The notes under the pieces were generated by a model, which worked only from the letters and a program-made list of their open reading frames with translations, was not told the origin of the DNA and made no database searches. Shown here in pieces: positions 46,070 through 54,051 of a DNA stretch of 64,000 bases. The stretch is from PMP191F sp047602185. GTDB taxonomy: Bacteria; Bacteroidota; Bacteroidia; Chitinophagales; Chitinophagaceae. Each line of letters starts with the position of its first letter. Position 1 is the stretch's first letter. The translations under genes and the position numbers were made by a program. The DNA is taken from NCBI GenBank assembly GCA_047602185.1, contig JASGHY010000001.1:620001-684000 (forward strand), given 5' to 3'.

Positions 46070-46534
46070 TTATTGTTTTACCAGCAGGGTTTCTTCCTGG
46101 TCGGTGATCTCTGCCATTGCATAGGTTTTGATATCATTGATCAGCATTTCATCCAGCAGGGCTACAGTGCTTTGATAAGAACCTTTTTTTGCAGGTTTGA
46201 TCAACACTGCAAGGCTATCGCCTAATTCTTTTTTATATAAAATAAGCACATCACGGATGTCTTTATAGCTGCTGGCTCTTACCTGTGGGTTACTGGTCGT
46301 TTGGCCCATGTAGTAATAAACCTTGTCGGCAGCTATCAGCGTTAACATGTGTTGTGGATCCTTCGTGTTGAATTGTATCGCATTCCCGGCAGAATCTTTC
46401 GGCAAAAACAACTCCATTGCAGTGGGTTTTGCCCTGGATACTGTAAACACAAAGAATAGTGCAGGAATAGCCAGGAATATCAAAAGCATCCCGATAATGA
46501 TCAGCTTTGTACGACGGGAAATTTTAGATTGCAT
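46070..46534 (-). CDS. ExbD-like membrane protein
   Basis: A 154-residue protein with the ExbD layout: a short basic N-terminus (QSKISRRTK), one membrane helix (LIIIGMLLIFLAIPALFFVFTV, split here at residues 10-31) and a periplasmic domain that begins TAMELFLPKDSAG and ends in an alternating strand-helix pattern. The conserved helix Asp of ExbD proton channels is not visible in the helix, so it may not conduct protons. The ATG at 46534 is chosen; the frame is open to 46687 but that overlaps the VWA gene. No ExbB gene is adjacent. Confidence 0.75.
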   Translation of the reverse strand: MQSKISRRTKLIIIGMLLIFLAIPALFFVFTVSRAKPTAMELFLPKDSAGNAIQFNTKDPQHMLTLIAADKVYYYMGQTTSNPQVRASSYKDIRDVLILYKKELGDSLAVLIKPAKKGSYQSTVALLDEMLINDIKTYAMAEITDQEETLLVKQ

Positions 46535-46571
46535 GTTGTTGTTTTGGAAGATTATGGGTCTGATTGTACGG

Positions 46572-47669
46572 TTAATAAACAGTTTTTCTTTTACCACTTT
46601 CAAAATCCCTGAAGATAAAGGCACCCAGTCTGTCCAGCGATGCAAAGAAGGCCTTACCATTATTGGTTTCTGTAAACTCCTGTACAAAGCGTTGCAGGTA
46701 GGGGTCTGTTGCTATCATGAACGTGGTAATCGGTATTTTCAGTTTTTTGCATTGTGCTGCCAGGTTCAGACAACGATTGGTGATCTTCCTGTCGAGCCCG
46801 AAACTGTTTTTATAATACCGTTTACCGATCTTCAGACAGGTGGGTTTTCCATCTGTGATCATGAAGATCTGTTTGTTGGGATTCTTTCTGCGACGCAGCA
46901 GGTCCAATGCCAGTTCCAATCCGGCTACGGTGTTGGTATGGTACGGGCCAACCTGCAGGTAGGGAAGGTCTTTGATCTCTACCGGCCAGGCGTCGTTCCC
47001 AAATACTACAATATCCAGTGTATCCTTGGGGTATTTGGTAGTGATCAGTTCACTCAGCGCCATTGCTACCTTTTTGGCAGGTGTAATGCGATCTTCTCCA
47101 TACAGGATCATAGAGTGGGAGATATCGATCATTAGCACGGTAGATGTCTGTGTTTTGAAATCCGTTTCACGGATAGACAGATCATCTTCCTGCATACTGA
47201 AATTCTCTACGCCATGATTGATCTGGGCGTTGAGAATGGAGGTAGTAAAATCGATCTGCTCCAATGTATCGCCAAAACGGAAAGGACGTGCTTCGGGATT
47301 CAGTTCATCGCCCTGTCCCGGTTTAAATGTATGATGCTGTCCGTCCTTTGTTTTTTTGAGTTTGCCGAAGATCTCTTCCAGCGAGCGCTTGCGGATACCC
47401 TGTTCGGTTTTGGGAGTGATGTTGATCTCCCCGTTGACCTGGTTTTCCTGCACATAACCTTTTTCTTTCAGGTCTTCAATAAAATCGCCCATGCCGTATT
47501 CCTCATCGGTAAGCTCATATTCTTTATCCAGCTGGTTCATCCAGTTGAGGGCTTCGCTCACATCCCCATTGGTATAAGTAAGCAGCTGCATGAACACATC
47601 AAGCAATTGCTCAAATTTACTTTTGCCCTCCTGGTTAGGATCAAATTTTGAAAAATGGTGACCTATCAC
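46572..47669 (-). CDS. VWA-domain protein, partner of the AAA+ ATPase
   Basis: A 365-residue cytoplasmic protein with a C-terminal von Willebrand A domain (about 165-350). The metal-ion-dependent adhesion motif is present: DISHS near residue 176-180, Thr in HTNTVAGLE and Asp in MITDGKPT. The N-terminal 150 residues are helical (QEGKSKFEQLLDVFMQLL, then a basic linker with NGEINITPK). Start: GTG at 47669 with an AAGGAG ribosome-binding site 7 bp before it, rare in Bacteroidota but decisive here. It heads the VWA / ExbD-like / ATPase operon. VWA-MoxR pairs act in protein-complex maturation; the client is unknown. Confidence 0.9.
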   Translation of the reverse strand: MIGHHFSKFDPNQEGKSKFEQLLDVFMQLLTYTNGDVSEALNWMNQLDKEYELTDEEYGMGDFIEDLKEKGYVQENQVNGEINITPKTEQGIRKRSLEEIFGKLKKTKDGQHHTFKPGQGDELNPEARPFRFGDTLEQIDFTTSILNAQINHGVENFSMQEDDLSIRETDFKTQTSTVLMIDISHSMILYGEDRITPAKKVAMALSELITTKYPKDTLDIVVFGNDAWPVEIKDLPYLQVGPYHTNTVAGLELALDLLRRRKNPNKQIFMITDGKPTCLKIGKRYYKNSFGLDRKITNRCLNLAAQCKKLKIPITTFMIATDPYLQRFVQEFTETNNGKAFFASLDRLGAFIFRDFESGKRKTVY

Positions 47670-47942
47670 GGTATTCTCCTTCTATTTTTAATTGTACTAG
47701 CTTGTAAATAAACCTGTTTAGTAAAGCGAGGCATCAATCGTGCGTGGATGCTGGTGGCGGTTATTGAGCCGGCTACAGACAGAAGTCGGGAGGTTATTGC
47801 CGTTTGCCAATCACAGATTGCTGTTTCCCCATCCCCAATTTAAGAAGAATTTTGGTGTGAAGTTCGCTTTTGGATGCCCCGGCAGGTAATCTCCTGATTA
47901 TTAATTACAAATTAACAGGGGATTTGTTTAAAACGCTGAATA

Positions 47943-48380
47943 CGGGTTGTAGGTAGTAAGTTATAGGTTATAAGTGGAATACGGGGCTTAACGCAGAACG
48001 CGGAACGCTTAACGCGGGGAATACCGGTTTCAAGTGGGAAATCGTGAGACGTGAGAGGCTGTCCGTGAAAGGTGAAAAGTCAAACGTGAAAAGCGAATAC
48101 AAGCTGCGAGCTTTGAGCTACGAGCCGTGAGAAATACAAATTGGCAGTTGGCAATTTGCAGTTGCTCCTTGTATTTCCTTCGAAATTCGATATTCAAAGT
48201 TCTGCATTCGATATTTTGTCTTCCGTACTTCTAACTTCGTATTTCGTACTTCCTTGTTAACTTATCAACCTTTCAACTTGTCAACTGCCAACTTGTATTT
48301 GCCTTCGATATTCGACATTCGGAATTTGACATTCGATATTTCAGCTTTCCGTACTTCTAACTTCGTATTTCGTACTTTCT
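47943..48380. repeat. Heptad-repeat locus R7
   Basis: Left-type arrays: GTTATAG type 47944-47974, GAACGCT type 47986-48015, GTGAGAC type 48041-48056, CGTGAAA type 48061-48091, GCTACGA type 48104-48131, TTGGCAG type 48140-48164. Right-type arrays: ATTCGAT type 48182-48216, CGTACTT type 48217-48252, TCAACTT type 48251-48294, ATTCGAC type 48303-48341, CGTACTT type 48343-48379. A perfect 9-bp inverted connector pair, GAAATACAA (48131-48139) and TTGTATTTC (48169-48177), surrounds the central TTGGCAG array. The 270 bp before the locus (47670-47940) hold nothing recognisable. Confidence 0.88.
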
Positions 48381-48406
48381 CAGACATCCTGTATATAAAA
48401 AAGAAA

Positions 48407-48429
48407 ATCCCGGGTGAATGACCCGGGAT
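48407..48429 (-). terminator. Rho-independent terminator of the DUF2723 gene
   Basis: Perfect 9-bp stem ATCCCGGGT / ACCCGGGAT with a 5-base loop. On the minus strand it is followed by TTTTCTTTTTT. It lies 23 bp after the DUF2723 stop. Confidence 0.85.
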
Positions 48430-48451
48430 CTCTGTATTGTAAGCTATTGGC

Positions 48452-51400
48452 TTATTTCTTAGGTGAATCCTTTGCTTTGGGAGCTGAATCAGGACTCTGC
48501 AGCTCTGTGGGGGCTGTTTCAAGCGGGTTACCGCCACCACCAGGTTTGAACTGTTGTTCCATGCCTTTCAGCTGCTGAGACATTTCATAAGTTGAAATGA
48601 TATCCTGCCAGAAAGCAAGCTGCTTGTCGCTGAGGTTGCCAAATTTCTGCTGGGAGATCTTGTACGCTTCTCTGTACAGGTCTTCTGCACTTTGGTTTGA
48701 CTCACCCAGTGAACGATAGTATTTCATCTGCTGATCCAGGTCGCTTTTTACAGAGGCACTTACCTTTTTAGCCAGTGCAAAATCTTCGCTCTTGTATGCA
48801 GCATACAGGAAAGTCATTGAAATACGATTGTGCATGTTACCACGGTTTGAGGTCATGCCATAAGGAACATTGCTTTCCAGCACTGAACTTTCGTATTTGT
48901 TCAGCACTTTACGGGCTGAATCCTTTCTGTCACTATCTGCCAGGGTCATTGCCAGGAATGCATGTGACTGTCTGATAGAATTGATATGACGACGATTCTC
49001 TTCATCGTAATAAACACCATTGCGGTTAGCACCACCATAAGCAAATTTCTCCATGATGTTCTTGTACGCTACATCGGCCTGTACACTTGAATTAGCAACA
49101 GGTGCCAGTCTGTAGGAAAGACCTTCCATACGTACGTATTTATCCAGACCCAGCTCTTCCAGCTCCTGTGTAGAAGTGAAGTAGATAGGACGCTTCCATT
49201 TGTTGGCAGCGATCAGCGCCAGGATAGCAAGGTCATTTTTCTGCAGGTAGTTGCGTTTGATATCCAGTTTCAGCTCACTCACGATGCTATCACCAGGATT
49301 GAACTGCATTGTTTTTTTCGCCTGCTCTACATCTACAGGAATGCTTAATTTATTTACAGGAAGAATGTTGTAAGACTCATCTTCACTCATCGGCACCAGG
49401 TTTTTACCTTCATCGCTGCCGGTAACATTCTTCAGCATGTCGTACAGGTCATAGTATTTATTCTGATCGTATCCTGCCAGGTAAGCGCTGCCGCCCATGC
49501 GTGCCAGGTATGAACCGGTAAATACCACATCACGTTTGCTACCCCTGATCTGCTCAGGCGTAAAGATCACATCTGCCGGTGCGCTTTCATTCACTTTGTA
49601 GCGCAGTTGGTTAACGTACCAGTCAGTACCCAACAGGCTGTAGTTTACTACGCGCAGGTCAGGACGGATATTCTCAACTTCCTGTGAATACCATAAGGGG
49701 TAAGTATCGTTGTCTCCAAAGGAGATGAGGATGGCTTCCTTCTCGCAGCTTTCCAGGTAGTCTTTACCCAGGTCACGGGCCAGTAATTTTTTGCTGCGGT
49801 CGTGGTCATCCCATTCCTGTGATGCCATCAGTACCGGTACCGCGAGCAGGCATACTGCAAATGCAGCATAACCAGCGCCGGCGCCTTTTATTACTTTACT
49901 GATCTGTTCCTGCACCCAGATGAGGCCGAGGCCGATCCATATTGCAAAAGCATAGAATGATCCTACATAAGCGTAGTCACGTTCGCGTGGCTGATAACCA
50001 GCCTGGTTCAGGTAGATCACAATGGCAAAGCCAGTGAAGAAGAACAACAGGAAGGTTACAAGGAAGTCTCTTTTGTTGTTGAGTAACTGATAAATGAATC
50101 CTACCACGCCGAGTATGAAGGGCAGGAAGAATAATTTGTTATTAGCCTTATTGTTTTTTCCGGCTGTTTCAGGTAGTACATCTGGTGTACTGTGGCCGAA
50201 GAATTTGCCATCAATGAAGCTGATACCGCTATTCCAGTTACCATCGCGGATATTGCCAAAGCCCTGCAGGTCATTCTGCTTACCGGCAAAGTTCCACATG
50301 AAATAACGCCAGTACATCCAGCGGAACTGGTAGTCAGCAAAATAGCGGATGTTGTTACCGAGCGTAGGTTGTTCATCGCCTTCCAGACCTCCGAAAGTAC
50401 GGTACACATATTCCTGGTTGCGCTCATTACTGTTATCATACATGCGCGGGAACAGGTGTGGTCCGATCTTACTTACATCCCAGTCAGGATGCTGACGCTG
50501 GATCATCTGCAGATCTTCTTCAGATGGTTTGGCACTGAAGTTCTGTCTTTTGATCTTACCGGCTATCTCGTATTTATCGGCGCCTTTCACATACAGATCA
50601 CCTGCATTTTCATAAGGTGAGCGGTAAGTAAAGTCTGGACCATAAATAATAGGCCAGTCACCATACTGATCACGGCTCAGGTAACCTACCAGGCTCACAG
50701 GGTTGTCTACATTATACATGTTTACAGATGGCTTGGCCGAAGCGCGGGCCAGTGTAGTGAAATAAGTAGAGTAACCAAGGATCAGGAAGATAGATGACCA
50801 GATACCTATTTTAAGGAAAGAGAGAATGTTTTTCTTGTTGAAATAACACAGTACGATCAACGCACCTACACCCAGCAGTAACAAAATAAAGGTACCACCG
50901 GATTTAACGAAGGGGAAACAGAAGAACAGGATGATGGCAAATAACCATACAGGGAACAATGTAAATTTCTGGATATGGCTTTCTTTAAAGCGTAAGCCAA
51001 TTACCAGTAATAAGAACAACACCACAAAGTACACACCGAAACCGCTGAAGAATGGAGCACCCAGGCTGTTCACAAAGAAAATGTCGAATGCACCTGCGCC
51101 ACGGATTGACCACTGGATAATTACAACCTGTACAAGACCGGTTACAATACAGCCCATTAAAAAGGCCAGCAGTGTGCCACGGGGAGTTACTTTATAGCGT
51201 TTGAAATAATACACCATTACGATGGCAGGAATAGTCAACAGGTTCAATAAGTGAACACCGATTGACAAGCCCATCATATAAAAAATAAAGATCAGCCAAC
51301 GGTCTGCACCGGAAAACTTGTGACCGTCAGTATTGCTTTCATTGCTTACAGCATGTTCCCATTTAAGGATGGCCCAGAAAACCACCGCAGTAAACAGGGA

Positions 51401-51850
51401 AGACAGGGCATATACCTCACCTTCAACAGCGCTGTACCAGAAAGAATCTGAGAAAGTATAAGCAAGGGCGCCGATAATACCGGCAGCCATAATGGTAAAT
51501 AATTGCTGACCAGTCAGTTCATCTTTGGTTTTCTGCACCAGTTTGCGCGCAAAGTGAGTGATAGACCAGAAAAGGAATAAGATGGTGAAACCGCTGGCAA
51601 TAGCGTTCATGAAGTTTACACCGCGGGCGGCAGACAGGGGATCGTCGCCAAAAAGAATAATAAAGAAACGGCCGAGCAAAATAAAGAGCGGAGCGCCGGG
51701 GGGGTGAGGGATCTGTAATTTGTAGCAACTGGACACAAACTCGCCACAATCCCAGAAGCTACCTGTAGGCTCCATCGTGAGTACGTAAACGGTACAAGCA
51801 ACCAGACACACAACCCAGCCCACAATATTATTCACACGGTTAAAATTCAT
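48452..51850 (-). CDS. DUF2723 integral membrane protein (GT117-like)
   Basis: A 1132-residue membrane protein of the DUF2723 family, which has the multi-helix fold of lipid-linked sugar transferases (protein O-mannosyltransferase-like). The N-terminal half has about twelve helices; the first loop carries EPTGSFWDCGEFVSSCYKLQ near 27-46 with the acidic pair typical of this superfamily and HPPGAPLF after it. The C-terminal part from about 690 is periplasmic (FGDNDTYPLWYSQEVENIRP) and helical near the end, with a Pro/Gly-rich last 35 residues. A TAGGTTTG match to the -7 box reads at 51885-51878 upstream of the ATG. A protein or envelope glycosylation role is inferred from the family. Confidence 0.93.
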   Translation of the reverse strand: MNFNRVNNIVGWVVCLVACTVYVLTMEPTGSFWDCGEFVSSCYKLQIPHPPGAPLFILLGRFFIILFGDDPLSAARGVNFMNAIASGFTILFLFWSITHFARKLVQKTKDELTGQQLFTIMAAGIIGALAYTFSDSFWYSAVEGEVYALSSLFTAVVFWAILKWEHAVSNESNTDGHKFSGADRWLIFIFYMMGLSIGVHLLNLLTIPAIVMVYYFKRYKVTPRGTLLAFLMGCIVTGLVQVVIIQWSIRGAGAFDIFFVNSLGAPFFSGFGVYFVVLFLLLVIGLRFKESHIQKFTLFPVWLFAIILFFCFPFVKSGGTFILLLLGVGALIVLCYFNKKNILSFLKIGIWSSIFLILGYSTYFTTLARASAKPSVNMYNVDNPVSLVGYLSRDQYGDWPIIYGPDFTYRSPYENAGDLYVKGADKYEIAGKIKRQNFSAKPSEEDLQMIQRQHPDWDVSKIGPHLFPRMYDNSNERNQEYVYRTFGGLEGDEQPTLGNNIRYFADYQFRWMYWRYFMWNFAGKQNDLQGFGNIRDGNWNSGISFIDGKFFGHSTPDVLPETAGKNNKANNKLFFLPFILGVVGFIYQLLNNKRDFLVTFLLFFFTGFAIVIYLNQAGYQPRERDYAYVGSFYAFAIWIGLGLIWVQEQISKVIKGAGAGYAAFAVCLLAVPVLMASQEWDDHDRSKKLLARDLGKDYLESCEKEAILISFGDNDTYPLWYSQEVENIRPDLRVVNYSLLGTDWYVNQLRYKVNESAPADVIFTPEQIRGSKRDVVFTGSYLARMGGSAYLAGYDQNKYYDLYDMLKNVTGSDEGKNLVPMSEDESYNILPVNKLSIPVDVEQAKKTMQFNPGDSIVSELKLDIKRNYLQKNDLAILALIAANKWKRPIYFTSTQELEELGLDKYVRMEGLSYRLAPVANSSVQADVAYKNIMEKFAYGGANRNGVYYDEENRRHINSIRQSHAFLAMTLADSDRKDSARKVLNKYESSVLESNVPYGMTSNRGNMHNRISMTFLYAAYKSEDFALAKKVSASVKSDLDQQMKYYRSLGESNQSAEDLYREAYKISQQKFGNLSDKQLAFWQDIISTYEMSQQLKGMEQQFKPGGGGNPLETAPTELQSPDSAPKAKDSPKK

Positions 51851-52091
51851 ATTGCGTTATTTTTTATTAAACGTCGGCAAACCTACATGAAATCGGGTAA
51901 TTTGGAAATCCGGAGGTTTGAATTTTTTTTTAAAGGTGCTAAATAGTACAAAAAATTGGTTTTTAAAACGGTAGAAGGGCTTTTTGACATTAAAAAAGGG
52001 ATAAAAATAGAGGAAATGAGAAGGCGGGATGCCGGAATTGTTGATTTGGGGATTGATGGATCCGGCGATTTGGGAAGGAGGGGGGTGAATT

Positions 52092-52300
52092 GGCAATCGT
52101 GAGGCGTGAGTCGTCAATCGTGAGTGGACGAAGCCAATTACAGGATTTCTGATTTTGGAATGTAGAGATTTTGTGATTGGATACAAGATGCCGGATACTG
52201 GATTTGAGATTAGAACAACTGCAAATTGCCAACTGCCAACTTTCTTTCGGTTTTCCCTTCGATATTCGACATTCGGAATTTGACATTCGATATTTCTCAT
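52092..52300. repeat. Heptad-repeat locus R8
   Basis: Left-type arrays: GTGAGTC type 52092-52127, GATTT type 52143-52180 (period near 8), GATACTG type about 52187-52212. Right-type arrays: the complement of TTGGCAG 52216-52240 and ATTCGAC type 52257-52296. It lies in the 1281-bp gene-free gap between the DUF2723 start and the AlkD-like end. Open frames across it encode only the repeat. Confidence 0.82.
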
Positions 52301-52514
52301 AATTCCCACTTCGGGAGGCAAGGGCTTAGTTAACGGGTGGAGGCTACTTTGTACCAGTCTGATAGGGGACAGTTTATGACCAGGTTATGTCCAGCTTGTA
52401 TAGAAAAGCGTATCCACTAAGGGTTTAAACGGGAAAGTTCGAAAACCTGGTGTTTGTTTGGTATGGATCTGGTGTAGCGTTGGTAGGGAGGATTCCTGAA
52501 ATGGGAAGGGGGAA

Positions 52515-52656
52515 ATGCCGTTTCGAGTGTCGTGTTTAGAGTTTCGGGTTGCGAAGTCGTGAGCCGTGAATCGTCAGTCGTGAGTTGCGAATGCGCGAAA
52601 CGTCAAAGCTGCCCGAATGATTCGTTCAGGCGGGCCTGAGTCGTCAATCGTGAACC
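52515..52656. repeat. Heptad-repeat locus R9, left arm
   Basis: Left-type arrays: TTTCGAG type 52518-52551 and GTGAGTC/GTGAATC type 52555-52586, then a shorter copy at 52637-52655 directly against the 102-bp inverted-repeat element. Between them is a short hairpin-rich segment (CGAATGATTCG). The right arm is at 53000-53129. The stretch 52302-52515 shows nothing recognisable. Confidence 0.8.
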
Positions 52657-52757
52657 AATGTCGTTTAGTTATTGGCTGGTGAAGACACCAGCCACGGGAC
52701 AGCCCCCGGCGGGTGTCCCCACCCGCCGGAACGAAAGATCTTAACTAAACGACATTG
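52656..52757. repeat. 102-bp element with 16-bp terminal inverted repeats and two internal hairpins
   Basis: Perfect terminal inverted repeats of 16 bp: CAATGTCGTTTAGTTA (52656-52671) and TAACTAAACGACATTG (52742-52757). Inside are a 9-bp hairpin TGGCTGGTG / CACCAGCCA around AAGA (52673-52694) and a 10-bp hairpin CCGGCGGGTG / CACCCGCCGG around TCCC (52706-52729). A competing pair GGGACA (52696-52701) / TGTCCC (52714-52719) would exclude the second hairpin. There is no coding capacity. It is flanked on both sides by left-type heptad arrays. It may be a miniature mobile element or a structured RNA. Confidence 0.75.
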
Positions 52758-52999
52758 AATCGTGAACAGGTTGTTGCTGAATTGCTAATCCCGGATTTAC
52801 CATTCGAAGTGCATATAATAGCAAGAATTGAGCATCATCGTAAACCTATAGGTTCGTCATCGGTTCGATTCGTCCGGTTGTTAAAAGCGCATTTCGTAAA
52901 ATACGTGGGGCCGTAGTAGCACAGATTATGGGGATTGTTTAGCGTTTTGGGTTATGGGAGCCTGAGTGTGAACGGCCAATGAAAGTCGTGAGTGCCTGA
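52758..52999. other. Gene-free stretch without a recognisable element
   Basis: No supported reading frame, repeat array or tRNA. A GGTTCGATTC string at 52862-52871 resembles a tRNA T-loop but no stem or cloverleaf forms around it. Confidence 0.5.
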
Positions 53000-53129
53000 A
53001 GCAAGTCAATAGTCAATGGTCAATAGTGAATGTTCGATCCCTTGTAAACTAATTAACCTTTCAACTTGTCAACTGCTAACTGCCAACTTTCTTTCTGACT
53101 TCATTCCCAATTCCCGCATTCCCATTCGC
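53000..53129. repeat. Heptad-repeat locus R9, right arm
   Basis: One left-type array, TCAATAG / AGTGAAT type at 53003-53032, followed by right-type arrays TCAACTT type 53040-53089 and ATTCCCA type 53101-53129. The arrays end next to the AlkD-like stop at 53132. Confidence 0.8.
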
Positions 53130-53131
53130 TC

Positions 53132-53926
53132 TTACAGCTCCATATAATGCTCCTTTTGCTTTTTAGAAAGGTGTTCAATGGCGTAGCGAAGCATGGTGCG
53201 GGGCATGGAGGCTGCATGTTTATCAAGGAAGGCTATAAGGCTGGCAGGGGATTTGCCACCGGCAGCACGGATCCAGCCGCCTGCAGCTTTGTGGATCAGG
53301 TCGTGTTTATCTTTTACCAGCAGTTCTGCTATTTTAAAAGTATCGTCAGTATCACCCTGGCGAATAAAGAAGAATGTGCTTACTATGGCCGTGCGACGTT
53401 CCCACAGGTTTTTGGAACGGGCCAGTTTGTATAAAATAGTACGAGGCTTATTAAAAAGATAGCCGCCTACCACATAAGGAGCTGAGCGATCGACCAGGTC
53501 CCAGTTATTGATCCTGTCGTGCCTGTTGATGTAGAGATCAAATAGTTCTTTTCTCCTGCTGTCGGGTAACTTTTTATTACGTGCCTGGAAATCCATAATA
53601 CTTACAGCGCCTGTTCTTACTTCGTGAACGGGGCTTTCCAGTAGCTTCTCAATTTCGGCAGGCTCCATATTGGTATAGGTTTTAGCCAATGCAAATACCT
53701 GTCCCATGCGTACGCCGATAAATTCATCGCCTTCTGCGTATTCACCTTCGCCCGATTTGAAATAACGCCGGATCTTTTTTTGTTCTTCAGCCGAACGGTA
53801 TTGATAGAGCTGTTCAGTAAACTGTTTAGCTGTTAGTTTACTTGTAGTACTAACTGGTTTGCTTTTAATACCGGTAGCTTTCTTTGCCGGCTTAGCGGTT
53901 GCTTTTGGTTTACTGCTTTTTGCCAT
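53132..53926 (-). CDS. AlkD-like DNA alkylation repair protein
   Basis: A 264-residue protein of the AlkC/AlkD HEAT-repeat glycosylase family, which removes alkylated bases while gripping DNA in a helical cradle. A basic Lys/Ala-rich tail (1-30) precedes the helical repeats. Family motifs include RVGQ-like FIGVRMGQVFALAKTY, SPVHEVRTGAVSIMDFQAR near 92-110, NNWDLVDRSAPYVVGGYL with the conserved Trp-Asp, and RRTAIVST. The C-terminus ends HLSKKQKEHYMEL. The ATG is at 53926, 125 bp from the divergent GH92 start. It complements Tag at 28433. Confidence 0.92.
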   Translation of the reverse strand: MAKSSKPKATAKPAKKATGIKSKPVSTTSKLTAKQFTEQLYQYRSAEEQKKIRRYFKSGEGEYAEGDEFIGVRMGQVFALAKTYTNMEPAEIEKLLESPVHEVRTGAVSIMDFQARNKKLPDSRRKELFDLYINRHDRINNWDLVDRSAPYVVGGYLFNKPRTILYKLARSKNLWERRTAIVSTFFFIRQGDTDDTFKIAELLVKDKHDLIHKAAGGWIRAAGGKSPASLIAFLDKHAASMPRTMLRYAIEHLSKKQKEHYMEL

Positions 53927-54022
53927 TGTAGCAGGTTGTATATTGTAAAATACACAACATTTCGCAGCAGGTTAAATAATTGTGGTCTTTGCTGATGCAT
54001 CGTCGCAAAAACGTTTTTTAGA

Positions 54023-54030
54023 TACTTTTG
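54023..54030 (+). promoter_or_regulatory. Putative -7 element of the GH92 gene
   Basis: TACTTTTG matches TAnnTTTG and lies 21 bp before the ATG at 54052. No TTTG at the expected -33 distance; the nearest is at 53988-53991, too far upstream. Confidence 0.35.
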
Positions 54031-54051
54031 CGCCAAATCATTAGTAGCACA

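Noticed and set aside
46535..46687. Extended N-terminus of the ExbD-like protein
   Set aside because: It would overlap the VWA gene by over 100 bp in another frame and put the basic N-terminus and membrane helix inside the chain.
51857..52321. 154-residue open frame in the gap after the DUF2723 gene
   Set aside because: Its sequence is a translation of heptad words (e.g. SRLTTHASRL) and has no independent support.
52862..52871. tRNA-like T-loop string GGTTCGATTC
   Set aside because: The five bases on each side do not pair and no acceptor or anticodon stem forms in the neighbouring 100 bp.
7442..53129. CRISPR array as an explanation of the repeat loci
   Set aside because: Words are 7 bp, degenerate, tandem without spacers, and no cas gene is present.
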